The position numbers were made by a program, and so were the translations under genes. Under the pieces are notes generated by a model. The model was not told the origin of the DNA. It did no database searches and saw only the letters and a list, made by a program, of their open reading frames with translations. Positions 35,320-44,595 of a stretch of DNA of 64,000 bases are shown piece after piece. The stretch's first letter is position 1. Every line of letters starts with the position of its first letter. The stretch comes from Flavobacterium sp. (lineage in GTDB: Bacteria > Bacteroidota > Bacteroidia > Flavobacteriales > Flavobacteriaceae), in NCBI GenBank assembly GCA_016721735.1, contig JADKHM010000019.1:434001-498000 (forward strand), written 5' to 3'.

Positions 35320-37119
35320 TTACAGGTTAGATGTTTTGTAAAAGTCGGTAATTTTTTTTGCTTTTGATGCCCCAATAACTGCAGAAATTTCGATTTCAGT
35401 TGCCAATTTTAATCTTTTAACACTTTTGAAATGCTGAATTAATGTTAACATCGTCTTTTCACCAATGCCCGGAATGCTTTCTATGGAAGAATTTAAAGCT
35501 GATTGACTGCGTTTGTCTCGGTGAAATGTAATTCCAAAGCGATGCGCTTCGTTTCGCAAATATTGAATAACCTTGAGCGTTTCCGACTTCTTATCCAAAT
35601 ATAATGGCGCGGAATCTCCGGGATAAAACAACTCCTCCAAACGTTTTGCAATTCCGACAATGGCTATTTTACCACGTAATTCTAAAGCGTCAATACTTTT
35701 TAGCGCCGATGACAATTGCCCTTTTCCACCATCAATAATAATCAGTTGCGGCAAAGGTTGGTATTCGTCGAGCATTCTTTTATAACGTCTGTAAACCACT
35801 TCTTCCATCGATGCAAAATCGTTCGGCCCTTCGACCGATTTGATGTTAAAATGACGATAGTCTTTTTTGCTCGGTTTCCCATCTTTAAAAACGACACAAG
35901 CCGCTACTGGATTGGTTCCTTGAATATTTGAGTTGTCAAAACACTCAATGTGGCGTGGTTCAACTTGCAACCTCAAATCTTTTTTCATTTGTGCCATAAT
36001 ACGGTTCGTATGACGATCCGGATCGACAATTTGCAATTGTTTTAATTGTTCAATTCTGTAGTATTTGGCGTTTCTAATGGATAACTCAAGTAATTCCTTC
36101 TTGTCTCCCAATTGTGGTATGGTCACTTTGAGCAAATCTCCAACCTCAACCTCAAAAGGAACAATAATTTCTTTGGAAAGCAACTGAAATCTTTCCCGCA
36201 ACTCAACAATGGCCAAACTTAACAATTCTTGATCTGTTTCTTCTAACTTCTTCTTTATTTCCATGGTGTGCGACCGAATGATCGAACCGTAAGCAATTTG
36301 AAGAAAATTGACATAAGCTGCGCCTTCATCCGAAACGATTGAAAACACATCGATATTGGTAATCTTTGGACTGACAATAGTAGATCGCGATTGGTAATTT
36401 TCCAAAACTTCTATCTTTTCTTTTATTTTCTGCGCTTCTTCAAATTGCATTTGCGCCGCAAAACCATTCATTTTGGCTTTGAAATCTCTCATACTTTCTT
36501 TGAAATTTCCTTTCAATATTTCTCGAATGGCATTGACCTGCGTTTGGTAATTATCAAAGGATTCATGTCCTTCACATGGGCCTTTACAATTGCCGATGTG
36601 GTACTCGAGACAAACTTTAAACTTCCCGTTTTTGATATTCGATGCACTCAAATCGAAGTTGCAATTGCGCAATGGATACAATTCTTTGATCATATCTAAA
36701 ATAGTAGAAACGGTCTTAAAACTAGTATACGGCCCAAAATACTCCGATCCGTCTTTGACCATTCTTCGTGTTGAAAAAACCCTAGGAAACGGTTCATTCT
36801 TGATGCAAATCCACGGGTAAGTCTTGTCGTCACGCAACATGACATTATATCGCGGCTGTAATTTCTTGATGAGATTGTTTTCGAGCAAAAGCGCATCCGA
36901 TTCTGTGGCGACCACAATATGTTTTATGGCTACAATTTTTCTAACCAAAACATTTGTTTTGGCTGTATCATGGATTTTGTTGAAGTACGACGAAACTCTT
37001 TTCTTCAGATTTTTCGCCTTGCCCACATATAAGATCTTGTCTTCTTTGTCGTAATACTGATACACTCCTGGATTGTCAGGCAGCGACTGGATTTGAAGTT
37101 CAAGCGACGGGTTTTGCAT
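35320..37119 (-). CDS. uvrC: excinuclease ABC subunit C
   Basis: It makes both incisions in nucleotide excision repair. In its 599 residues are the GIY-YIG nuclease (PGVYQYYDKEDKILYVGKAK, ~17), a UvrB-binding UVR helix (MQFEEAQKIKEKIEVLE), the RNase H-like 5' nuclease (ECFDNSNIQGT with its Asp) and a C-terminal helix-hairpin-helix (SIPGIGEKTMLTLIQHF). Length is standard. A -7 box TAACTTTG (37131-37124) ends four bases before the ATG, exactly as at dinB, which points to a leaderless mRNA. The patatin gene follows after 7 bp. Confidence 0.96.
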   Translation of the reverse strand: MQNPSLELQIQSLPDNPGVYQYYDKEDKILYVGKAKNLKKRVSSYFNKIHDTAKTNVLVRKIVAIKHIVVATESDALLLENNLIKKLQPRYNVMLRDDKTYPWICIKNEPFPRVFSTRRMVKDGSEYFGPYTSFKTVSTILDMIKELYPLRNCNFDLSASNIKNGKFKVCLEYHIGNCKGPCEGHESFDNYQTQVNAIREILKGNFKESMRDFKAKMNGFAAQMQFEEAQKIKEKIEVLENYQSRSTIVSPKITNIDVFSIVSDEGAAYVNFLQIAYGSIIRSHTMEIKKKLEETDQELLSLAIVELRERFQLLSKEIIVPFEVEVGDLLKVTIPQLGDKKELLELSIRNAKYYRIEQLKQLQIVDPDRHTNRIMAQMKKDLRLQVEPRHIECFDNSNIQGTNPVAACVVFKDGKPSKKDYRHFNIKSVEGPNDFASMEEVVYRRYKRMLDEYQPLPQLIIIDGGKGQLSSALKSIDALELRGKIAIVGIAKRLEELFYPGDSAPLYLDKKSETLKVIQYLRNEAHRFGITFHRDKRSQSALNSSIESIPGIGEKTMLTLIQHFKSVKRLKLATEIEISAVIGASKAKKITDFYKTSNL

Positions 37120-37202
37120 GAAACAAAGTTAATTTTAAATGTTTCAAAAACCAAGTGCGTTATTAGCTAACAATTGTCATGTTTTATGCGCCTCAAACCC
37201 CG

Positions 37203-37210
37203 TAGTTTTG
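37203..37210 (+). promoter_or_regulatory. -7 box (TAGTTTTG) of the PLP decarboxylase gene
   Basis: TAGTTTTG fits TAnnTTTG, with a TTTT in place of TTTG about 17 bp upstream. It lies 15 bp before the ATG at 37226 and after the in-frame ATG at 37139, so it supports the later start. Confidence 0.5.
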
Positions 37211-37225
37211 GCGAAAAATTACAAG

Positions 37226-38476
37226 ATGCGATATTGGACAAAAAAATCAAAAGAAGAACTACAAAGTAAAATTCAACTAGCATTAGCAGAGAACATCAAC
37301 TTTTCACAAGATATTTCTTTGGGTTATCCTGCCTCTAAATTAGATGGTAAAGTATTCTATGACGACGCGCCTTTCTTAAAAGAAGCGCCAATCTTACAAA
37401 CTTTTGTTGCCAATCCGAATCACATCGGATGTCATACGCTTGGCGATTCTGAAAATGTCTTTAGCGGTACACATGCGATAGAAAGAGAAGTTTTGAATGT
37501 GCTTGCCGTAGATGTTTTTAAAGCGACACCCCATTCCTTTGACGGCTATATTTCGCCAGGCGGAACCGAAGCCAACATTCAAGCGCTGTGGATGTACCGC
37601 AATTTTTTTATCTATCAAAAGGGCGCTAAGACTAACGAAATAGTCATCATTGCCTCTGAAGACACCCATTATTCTATTCCAAAAGGAGCCAATTTATTGC
37701 AATTGGATTGGATCAAAATGCCCGTTGATCCAGAAACTAGAGTACTAAACAAAATCATACTAGAAAACAAGATTTTAGAAGCTCAGCGCAATGGGAAAAA
37801 GTATTTTATTATAGTTGCCAATATGGGAACCACTATGTTCGGTTCTGTTGACAATCCGGACGATTATACTACAATTTTAGAAAAACACCAACTCGAATAC
37901 AAACTACATATCGACGGTGCTTATGGTGGGTTTGTTTATCCTTTTAGCAATGAGCAATCGAAAATTAATTTTCAAAATCCAAACATCAGCTCGATTACAA
38001 TTGATGCGCACAAAATGCTACAAGCGCCTTACGGAACAGGTGTTTTTATTTGTAGGAAAGGTTTAATTGAAAATGTACTCACCAAAGAAGCTGCTTATGT
38101 AGAAGGCATGGATTTGACCCTTTGCGGGAGTCGATCAGGCGCCAATGCCATTGCAGTTTGGATGATTTTGTTTACCTACGGACCAAACGGCTGGTTTGAG
38201 AAAATAAGTGTGCTACAAATGCGGACGCAATTTTTGTGTAATGAACTTGATCGCTTGAATATCGCTTACTTCAGAGAGCCTTATATGAATATTGTCACCA
38301 TCAAATCTGAGCATATTCCTAGAGAATTGGCAATGAAATACCATTTGGTTCCCGAACAACATCATCAGCAAAATGACTGGTACAAAATTGTGGTGATGCA
38401 TCACGTAGAAGTGCAACATTTGACTACTTTTATAGGCGAACTCAAAGAATTGCATGCATGCTTAAAAGAGAATTAA
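37226..38476 (+). CDS. PLP-dependent group II decarboxylase (substrate unknown)
   Basis: A fold-type I PLP enzyme of about 416 residues. Seen are NPNHIGCHTLG, the cofactor region SPGGTEANIQALW, HIDGAYGGFVYPF (the PLP-ring Asp) and the Schiff-base lysine in TIDAHKMLQAPYGTG. It resembles bacterial histidine, aspartate or tyrosine decarboxylases. An amino-acid decarboxylase is likely but the substrate is open. I choose the ATG at 37226 (MRYWTKKSKEE), since the -7 box lies between it and the longer ORF's ATG at 37139 and conservation starts here. Its last 19 bp overlap the next gene, so the two are translated together. Confidence 0.78.
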   Translation: MRYWTKKSKEELQSKIQLALAENINFSQDISLGYPASKLDGKVFYDDAPFLKEAPILQTFVANPNHIGCHTLGDSENVFSGTHAIEREVLNVLAVDVFKATPHSFDGYISPGGTEANIQALWMYRNFFIYQKGAKTNEIVIIASEDTHYSIPKGANLLQLDWIKMPVDPETRVLNKIILENKILEAQRNGKKYFIIVANMGTTMFGSVDNPDDYTTILEKHQLEYKLHIDGAYGGFVYPFSNEQSKINFQNPNISSITIDAHKMLQAPYGTGVFICRKGLIENVLTKEAAYVEGMDLTLCGSRSGANAIAVWMILFTYGPNGWFEKISVLQMRTQFLCNELDRLNIAYFREPYMNIVTIKSEHIPRELAMKYHLVPEQHHQQNDWYKIVVMHHVEVQHLTTFIGELKELHACLKEN

Positions 38477-39021
38477 GGCTACAATATAAAAATCTGCGGC
38501 AACAACTTGGTGATAATGCCATCGCCGAAATGAGTCTGGCGATTTCCAATCAATTGCTTTCGTTGCCTATTTGGGAAAAGACTTACTATCATGTTTTTCT
38601 GTCTATTGCGGAGAACAAAGAAGTTGATACGGAATATTTGTTGCACATTCTTGCCGGAAAAGACAAAGAAGTCGTGGTTTCGAAATCGGAATTTGAAACA
38701 CGACAGATGACCCATTATTTGTTGACTGATGGCACAAAATTGCGCAAGAACAGTTACCATATTCCAGAGCCGGTTGACGGGCTTGAAGTTCCTGTTGCCA
38801 AAATTGATGTGGTTTTTGTTCCCCTGGTAGCTTTTGATATCAAAGGGAATCGGGTCGGTTACGGCAAAGGATTTTATGATGTTTTCTTGAGTGAATGCCG
38901 GACAGATACAGTGAAGATTGGCTTGTCCTTTTTTGAAGCAGAACAAGCTATTGAAGACGTTTTTGAAAAAGATGTCAAATTGGATTATTGTATTACACCG
39001 AATCGCATCTATGAATTCTGA
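38458..39021 (+). CDS. 5-formyltetrahydrofolate cyclo-ligase
   Basis: It uses ATP to convert 5-formyl-THF to 5,10-methenyl-THF. The 187 residues show the N-terminal KRELRLQYKNLRQQL with basic nucleotide-binding residues and the C-terminal signature VPLVAFDIKGNRVGYGKGFYD, which binds ATP phosphate and folate. It overlaps the decarboxylase gene by 19 bp, an unusual partner. A palindromic element (copy B) begins 5 bp after its stop. Confidence 0.92.
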   Translation: MLKRELRLQYKNLRQQLGDNAIAEMSLAISNQLLSLPIWEKTYYHVFLSIAENKEVDTEYLLHILAGKDKEVVVSKSEFETRQMTHYLLTDGTKLRKNSYHIPEPVDGLEVPVAKIDVVFVPLVAFDIKGNRVGYGKGFYDVFLSECRTDTVKIGLSFFEAEQAIEDVFEKDVKLDYCITPNRIYEF

Positions 39022-39026
39022 TGCCC

Positions 39027-39102
39027 TAGCCCTGATGGCAATGGCATCCTTTTGTGGCGGCGTTCGACACAAAAGATATAATGGACAGCAGGAAGTTGCT
39101 CC
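39027..39102 (+). repeat. dispersed palindromic element, copy B
   Basis: 76 bp from TAGCCCTGATGG to GTTGCTCC. The central stem is CTTTTGTG / CACAAAAG, with an inner CG/CG pair across a g-a mismatch. It lies right after the cyclo-ligase stop and 80 bp from the convergent lspA stop, and may work as part of that transcript's 3' end. Confidence 0.8.
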
Positions 39103-39181
39103 AGAAAAAAAATAAATGAACACGAATGGCACTAATTTTCACCAATTCATTCGTGGGAATAAGTGTAATTCGAGGTACCTA

Positions 39182-39781
39182 TTAGTCTTTGTGAAACGCT
39201 TTCTTGTTGAATACAATCAAAATTCCTACTCCAGTAGAGATTGCCATGTCCGCAACATTGAAAATGGCATTAAAGAAAGTGAAAGGTTTTCCGCCTAAAA
39301 ACGGCACCCATTCTGGCATGGGATAATCTTGTATGAATGGGAAATACAGCATGTCGACCACTTTTCCGTGGAAAACTTTGCCGTATGGTTTTTCTGAAAA
39401 TAAAGTCGCTAGGTGATTGTGACTGTCGTCGAAAACAATACCGTAAAAAACCGAATCGATGATGTTTCCGAAAGCGCCGGCGAGGATTAGTGCTATGGCA
39501 ACAATAAGATAAGTGGAGCTGTTTTTTTGTACTGAATCCCATAACCAATAACCAATTGCAGTTACTGCCAACAGTCTAAAAACGGTCAGAAATAATTTGC
39601 CGTACGTTCCCGGAATTTCTGTTCCCCATGCCATTCCTTCGTTCTCGATAAACAAAATCTTACACCAACTAAAAACATTGACTTCTTCTCCCAACACAAA
39701 ATTGGTTTTGATGTAAATTTTGGAAAGTTGATCTACAAGTAGAATTATGAAAATGAGAAAATAGGCGTTTCGTAATGACAT
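39182..39781 (-). CDS. lspA: lipoprotein signal peptidase (signal peptidase II)
   Basis: An inner-membrane aspartyl protease that cuts signal peptides of lipoproteins. The 199 residues have four membrane helices and the two catalytic Asp motifs: GAFGNIIDSVFYG (~120) and FFNAIFNVADMAIS (~175). The longer extracytoplasmic loop before the second Asp is usual in Bacteroidota. A -7 box TATTTTTG (39808-39801) lies 19 bp before the ATG and a terminator isolates it from the DksA-like gene upstream. Confidence 0.94.
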   Translation of the reverse strand: MSLRNAYFLIFIILLVDQLSKIYIKTNFVLGEEVNVFSWCKILFIENEGMAWGTEIPGTYGKLFLTVFRLLAVTAIGYWLWDSVQKNSSTYLIVAIALILAGAFGNIIDSVFYGIVFDDSHNHLATLFSEKPYGKVFHGKVVDMLYFPFIQDYPMPEWVPFLGGKPFTFFNAIFNVADMAISTGVGILIVFNKKAFHKD

Positions 39782-39819
39782 TTTTAGTTTTTTGTTGGCG
39801 CAAAAATAGATTATTTTCT

Positions 39820-39847
39820 AAAAAAAACGCTCCCAATGGAGCGTTAA
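39820..39847 (-). terminator. terminator after the DksA-like gene
   Basis: AACGCTCC pairs with GGAGCGTT around a 4-base loop and is followed on the minus strand by TTTTTTT. It lies 20 bp after the DksA-like stop and ends the ileS transcript. Confidence 0.88.
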
Positions 39848-39867
39848 TTTATGGTATCATTTTGCTA

Positions 39868-40248
39868 TTAGCGTTGCATGTTTTTGGCTTCGATACTCAT
39901 CGTAGCGTGAGGTACAATCATCAAGCGTTCTTTGCTGATTAATTTACCGGTTACTTTGCAAACACCGTAAGTTTTGTTTTCTACGCGGAAAAGGGCGTTT
40001 TTCAAATCGCGGATGAATTTTTCTTGGCGAATAGCCAATTGCGAGTTTGCTTCCTTTGACATTGTTTCACTTCCTTCTTCGAATGCTTTAAAAGTCGGCG
40101 ACGTGTCGTCGGTTCCGTTGTTTAAGTCATTCATATACGCACTCTTTATTAAATCTAAATCGGATTGTGCTTTGTTAATTTTTTTTAAAATCAATTCTTT
40201 GAACTCTGCTAAGTCAGCATCGGAGTATCTTGCAATTTCATCTACCAT
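39868..40248 (-). CDS. TraR/DksA-like protein with a degenerate zinc finger
   Basis: A 126-residue protein with an N-terminal coiled coil (about 10-90) and the C-terminal DksA end YGVCKVTGKLISKERLMIVPHA. The family's usual finger is Cys-x2-Cys...Cys-x2-Cys; here only the first Cys remains, so zinc binding is unlikely. DksA-type proteins enter the secondary channel of RNA polymerase and act with ppGpp. Cys-poor versions are known to work in some bacteria. It is 6 bp after ileS and probably co-transcribed with it, so its level may follow translation capacity. Confidence 0.82.
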   Translation of the reverse strand: MVDEIARYSDADLAEFKELILKKINKAQSDLDLIKSAYMNDLNNGTDDTSPTFKAFEEGSETMSKEANSQLAIRQEKFIRDLKNALFRVENKTYGVCKVTGKLISKERLMIVPHATMSIEAKNMQR

Positions 40249-40254
40249 GTCTTC

Positions 40255-43200
40255 TTATTTTGTAATTAATATTCTTGTTTTTATATCATCGAATTCTATT
40301 TCAAATCCGTTCTGTATTGTTGTTTCGAAAACCAATGATTCGGTTAGTGTTTCCGACTTGATATAGTTTTCGTTGGCTTTTACCGCTTTTTCTAATTCTA
40401 CGTTGCTTTGTAAGTGAACTTGAATCTTGTCGGTTACTTCAAATCCGGAGTCTTTACGAATGTTTTGAATTCTGTTAACCAATTCTCTTGCGATGCCTTC
40501 CTCTTTCAATTCTGGAGAAATCGTAATATCAAGCGCAACGGTAATTCCGTTTGAATTGGCAACTAACCAACCTTCAATATCTTGCGAGGAAATCTCTACA
40601 TCCTCTTGTGATAAAGTTATAGTATTTCCTGAAACTTCAATATTCAAAACCCCTAGTGAATCCAACTGGTTGATTTGCTCTGGCGTAAAAGACTGTATCT
40701 GTTTGGAAATCAACCCCATATCTTTGCCAAAACGAGGTCCAAGTGTCTTGAAATTAGGCTTGATTTGCTTGATTAAAATACCTGATGCATCGTCTAAAAG
40801 TTCAATTTCTTTAACGTTTACTTCTGCTTTTATAAGGTCAGAAACCGCTTCAATTTCGTGTCTTTGATTCTCGTCAAGTATTGGTATCATTACCTTTTGC
40901 AAAGGTTGACGCACCTTGATCATTTCCTTCTTACGAAGTGATAAAACTAACGATGAAATGGTCTGTGCTTTTTGCATTTTACTCTCTAAAGATTTATCAA
41001 CAAAGTTTTCAACGTAAATCGGAAATTCGGCCAAATGTACGCTGTCAAAATTTTCTGACTTTGTCCTTTGTGTTAAGTCTCTGTAAAGTTGATCCATAAA
41101 GAACGGCGCGATTGGAGCGCTTAATTTACTGATGGTCAAAAGGCATGAGTATAAGGTTTGGTAGGCTGCAATTTTATCTTGTGCATACTCGCCTTTCCAG
41201 AAACGACGACGGCACAAACGCACATACCAGTTGCTTAGATTTTCTTGGACAAAATCAGAAATCGCACGAGCTGCTTTTGTAGGTTCGTAATCGGCGTAGT
41301 AACTGTCAACATCTTTGATTAAAGTATTTAATTCAGAGATGATCCAGCGATCAATTTCTGGTCGGTCTTGTAATGGAATTTCCGCCTCTTCATTTTTAAA
41401 ATTATCGATGTTTGCATAAAGTGCAAAAAACGAATAAGTATTGTAAAGCGTTCCGAAGAATTTTCGTCGCACCTCAGCAATTCCTTCTATATCGAACTTT
41501 AAGTTGTCCCACGGATTTGCGTTAGATATCATATACCAGCGCGTTGCATCTGGACCGTATTCTGACAATGTTGTGAATGGATCGACTGCATTGCCCAAAC
41601 GCTTGGACATTTTTTGTCCGTTTTTGTCTAATACCAAACCATTGGACACTACATTTTTGTAAGCAATTTTATCAAAAACCAAGGTTCCGATGGCGTGTAA
41701 TGTATAAAACCAACCACGAGTTTGATCAACACCTTCCGCAATAAAATCGGCTGGAAAGTCTTGATTTTGATCGATTTTTTCTTTGTTTTCAAATGGATAA
41801 TGCCACTGTGCATAAGGCATCGCGCCCGAATCAAACCAAACATCAATTAAGTCGGCTTCGCGCTTCATTGGTTTTCCAGAATTGGACACCAACACAATTT
41901 CATCGACTACATTCTTGTGCAAATCGATTAAATCATAATTGCTCTCTGTCATGTTGCCGACTTCAAAACCTTTGAACGGGTTTGTTGCTTGAACTCCGGC
42001 TCCAATTGACTTTTCAATTTCTTTGTATAATTCTTCTACCGAACCTACTAAAATCTCTTCGGTTCCGTCTTCTGTTCTCCAGATCGGCAGTGGAATTCCC
42101 CAATAGCGAGAACGCGACAAATTCCAATCATTGGCGTTTTTCAACCAATTTCCAAAACGTCCTTCACCGGTGGCTTTTGGCTTCCAGTTGATGGTTTCGT
42201 TAAGATCGAACATGCGGTCTCTAACTTCGGTTACTTTAATAAACCAAGAATCGAGTGGGTAATATAAAATTGGCGTGTCAGTTCTCCAACAATGCGGATA
42301 ACTGTGCACGTATTTTTCTACTTTGAAGGCTTTGTTTTCTTCTTTTAATTGGATCGCTATTTCAACATCTATCGAACGTTCTGGTGCCTCACCATCGGTA
42401 TAGTATTCGTTTTTGACATATTTCCCAGCGTATTCGCCCATATGTGACGTGAATTTCCCTTGTAAATTGACCAATGGTACGGGATTGCCGTTTTCGTCTA
42501 ACACCAACATTGGCGGCACTTCTGGAACCGCTTCTTTAGCTACTTTGGCGTCATCCGCTCCGAAAGTTGGCGCAGTATGCACGATTCCGGTTCCGTCTTC
42601 AGTGGTTACGAAATCTCCTGAGATAACGCGGAATGCATTCTCGGGATTTTGATATGGCAATACGAATGGCAACAATTGTTCATATCGAATTCCAACTAGA
42701 TCCAAACCTTTGCATTCGGCTAGAATTTGATAAGGGATTTTCTTGTCGCCTTCTTTGAAATTTTCAAAATCATGCGGTTCGTTGCTTTCGAAGAACATTT
42801 TTCCGAATTGTTTTCCGACTAAGTTTTTAGCCAAAATCACATGGACTGGGCGGAAAGTATATTGATTAAAAGTACTTACAACTACATAATCGATTTTTGG
42901 ACCAACGGTTAATGCCGTGTTGGAAGGCAACGTCCAAGGCGTCGTCGTCCAAGCAAGAATGTGAATGTCGCCATAGCTTTTTAAGAAGTCTGGCAACGAA
43001 TCGGTTTTGGCTTTGAATTGTGCCACGACAGTTGTGTCTGTTACATCTCGGTAGCTTCCAGGTTGATTGACTTCATGTGAACTCAATCCAGTTCCTGCTT
43101 TTGGAGAATACGGTTGAATGGTGTAGCCCTTGTACATCAAATCTTTGTCGTAGATTTGTTTTAAGAGCCACCAAACACTTTCCATATATTTGGATTTGTA

Positions 43201-43656
43201 AGTCACGTATGGATCTTCCATGTCAACCCAATAGCCCATTTTTTCCGTTAAGTCGTTCCACACGTCGGTGTAACGCATTACCGTTCTTTTGCACGCTTCG
43301 TTATATTCTTCGATGGAAATTTTCTTTCCGATGTCTTCTTTGGTAATTCCTAATTCTTTTTCGGTTCCGAGTTCAACTGGCAAACCGTGCGTATCCCAAC
43401 CTGCTTTTCTTTTGACTTGAAAGCCTTTTTGGGTTTTGTAACGGCAAAAAATATCTTTGATGGCACGCGCCATTACGTGATGAATTCCTGGCAAGCCATT
43501 AGCAGAAGGTGGCCCTTCGAAAAAGACGAATGGGGCATTGCCTTCGCGTGTCGAAATGCTCTTTTCGAATATGGTTTCTTTTTTCCAAAAATCAAGAACT
43601 TCTGAGGCGACTGTGGGCAAGTCAAGTCCTTTGTATTCAGTAAATTTAGTGCTCAT
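40255..43656 (-). CDS. ileS: isoleucyl-tRNA synthetase
   Basis: A class I synthetase that charges tRNA-Ile. The 1133 residues are longer than the ~940 of E. coli and fit the eukaryote-like second type that often resists mupirocin. The class I signature appears as GLPGIHHVMA (HIGH variant, ~54-63) and KMSKRLGN (KMSKS, ~690). The large editing domain (TTPWTLPSN, GTGIVHTAPTFGADD) is complete. It lies downstream of porZ-recO and leads into the DksA-like gene. Confidence 0.96.
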   Translation of the reverse strand: MSTKFTEYKGLDLPTVASEVLDFWKKETIFEKSISTREGNAPFVFFEGPPSANGLPGIHHVMARAIKDIFCRYKTQKGFQVKRKAGWDTHGLPVELGTEKELGITKEDIGKKISIEEYNEACKRTVMRYTDVWNDLTEKMGYWVDMEDPYVTYKSKYMESVWWLLKQIYDKDLMYKGYTIQPYSPKAGTGLSSHEVNQPGSYRDVTDTTVVAQFKAKTDSLPDFLKSYGDIHILAWTTTPWTLPSNTALTVGPKIDYVVVSTFNQYTFRPVHVILAKNLVGKQFGKMFFESNEPHDFENFKEGDKKIPYQILAECKGLDLVGIRYEQLLPFVLPYQNPENAFRVISGDFVTTEDGTGIVHTAPTFGADDAKVAKEAVPEVPPMLVLDENGNPVPLVNLQGKFTSHMGEYAGKYVKNEYYTDGEAPERSIDVEIAIQLKEENKAFKVEKYVHSYPHCWRTDTPILYYPLDSWFIKVTEVRDRMFDLNETINWKPKATGEGRFGNWLKNANDWNLSRSRYWGIPLPIWRTEDGTEEILVGSVEELYKEIEKSIGAGVQATNPFKGFEVGNMTESNYDLIDLHKNVVDEIVLVSNSGKPMKREADLIDVWFDSGAMPYAQWHYPFENKEKIDQNQDFPADFIAEGVDQTRGWFYTLHAIGTLVFDKIAYKNVVSNGLVLDKNGQKMSKRLGNAVDPFTTLSEYGPDATRWYMISNANPWDNLKFDIEGIAEVRRKFFGTLYNTYSFFALYANIDNFKNEEAEIPLQDRPEIDRWIISELNTLIKDVDSYYADYEPTKAARAISDFVQENLSNWYVRLCRRRFWKGEYAQDKIAAYQTLYSCLLTISKLSAPIAPFFMDQLYRDLTQRTKSENFDSVHLAEFPIYVENFVDKSLESKMQKAQTISSLVLSLRKKEMIKVRQPLQKVMIPILDENQRHEIEAVSDLIKAEVNVKEIELLDDASGILIKQIKPNFKTLGPRFGKDMGLISKQIQSFTPEQINQLDSLGVLNIEVSGNTITLSQEDVEISSQDIEGWLVANSNGITVALDITISPELKEEGIARELVNRIQNIRKDSGFEVTDKIQVHLQSNVELEKAVKANENYIKSETLTESLVFETTIQNGFEIEFDDIKTRILITK

Positions 43657-43733
43657 AATATCCTTTTCTAAAATCGAGATGCGAAAGTAATAAATTGTTG
43701 TGAGTTATAAGATGTTAGACGAGAGTTTTTGCG

Positions 43734-43813
43734 TGAGCGGTTGCAGCGGCATCCTTTTTTGAGGCACGAAAAAAAGATAGAGCGAAAGACGCGACCAGCC
43801 CTTTTCGGCTGGG
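43734..43813 (+). repeat. divergent relative of the dispersed palindromic element (copy C)
   Basis: GCGGCATCC, then the stem CTTTTTT-gaggcacg-AAAAAAAG and GATAGAGCG, follow the plan of the other copies, but the flanks differ. A second hairpin CCAGCC-cttttc-GGCTGG closes the unit. It fills most of the 170-bp gap between recO and ileS. The relationship is by layout and the GGCATCCTTTT word, so it is less certain than for the other copies. Confidence 0.5.
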
Positions 43814-43826
43814 CACGCCCAAATTA

Positions 43827-44540
43827 TTAAGAAAAAACTTCTTTCAAAACCTCGAGCGACTTTGGTTTTTTAAATCCATCAAGATGCATACTATAATAAT
43901 CGATTAGGATTCTCAGTACAATTTGGCGCTCGGAGACATGAAATGTTTTTTGATTGTTATCAAATTCGAGATCAATCAATTTTTTAAAAAGTTGTGATTC
44001 GTGTTCGTTGATTGAGGTCAAGCTATGTAATGGTGTAAAAACACCATCTTTCATTTCAAAAAAGGGAAATTGAATCTCCGAATTATCTGGGTAGAATCCC
44101 AAAAACTTTGTGATTTCGAGAAGGAAAATTAAGTGAAAATTGGCCATTTCATCGTGATGGTCAAACCATTGCAACGCAGATTCTATAAAGTGAAAAAGTG
44201 GTTCATTTTTTTCTTCTTCATGAATGGAATGGTGCAACATTTCTGAGAGAAATAATGTCATGGTGCTTTTGACCACATCGGAATGAATGGTTTGAAAAGG
44301 GCTGTTGATCTTAATTTCTTTGAATTGTTCTAACGTGCCTTTGTTTTTGTGAATTGCCTCGATTTCGATCAAAGTTAGCGGTTGGAAATACGCTATTTTT
44401 TGATTTCCTTTTCGAGCTGAGAAGGCATCGCGAACAAAATAAGACTTCAATCCATCGGACAAGGTAAAACATTTTACAATCAAACTTTTTTCTTGAAATT
44501 TGAGGGAAGAAATGACGATTGCTTTGGTTTTGACTAACAT
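43827..44540 (-). CDS. recO: DNA repair protein RecO
   Basis: It helps load RecA on SSB-coated DNA in the RecFOR path. The 237 residues start with the OB-fold strand VKTKAIVISSLKFQEKSLIVKCFTLSDGLKSYFV and continue with the helical C-terminal part (LFLSEMLHHSI, FYPDNSE). The zinc-binding cysteines of some RecO proteins are absent here. It is 55 bp downstream of porZ. Confidence 0.9.
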   Translation of the reverse strand: MLVKTKAIVISSLKFQEKSLIVKCFTLSDGLKSYFVRDAFSARKGNQKIAYFQPLTLIEIEAIHKNKGTLEQFKEIKINSPFQTIHSDVVKSTMTLFLSEMLHHSIHEEEKNEPLFHFIESALQWFDHHDEMANFHLIFLLEITKFLGFYPDNSEIQFPFFEMKDGVFTPLHSLTSINEHESQLFKKLIDLEFDNNQKTFHVSERQIVLRILIDYYSMHLDGFKKPKSLEVLKEVFS

Positions 44541-44595
44541 GGTAAGTGTTCGCTAGTTGGTTTGGAACCCTTAAATAATAACCTCCTGCTTTTTT

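Noticed and set aside
35313..35375. A longer start for the patatin gene with 21 extra residues.
   Set aside because: The extension overlaps the uvrC 3' end and precedes a clear signal peptide that starts at 35312.
37139..37225. A longer start for the PLP decarboxylase gene.
   Set aside because: A -7 promoter box at 37203-37210 lies inside the extension, and conserved family sequence starts at 37226.
38479..39132. A 217-codon minus-strand frame opposite the folate cyclo-ligase gene.
   Set aside because: It has no family features and lies fully antisense to a gene with intact motifs.
43657..43826. A T-box-like leader before ileS.
   Set aside because: No T-box sequence or specifier-type stem is seen; the hairpins belong to the dispersed palindromic element.
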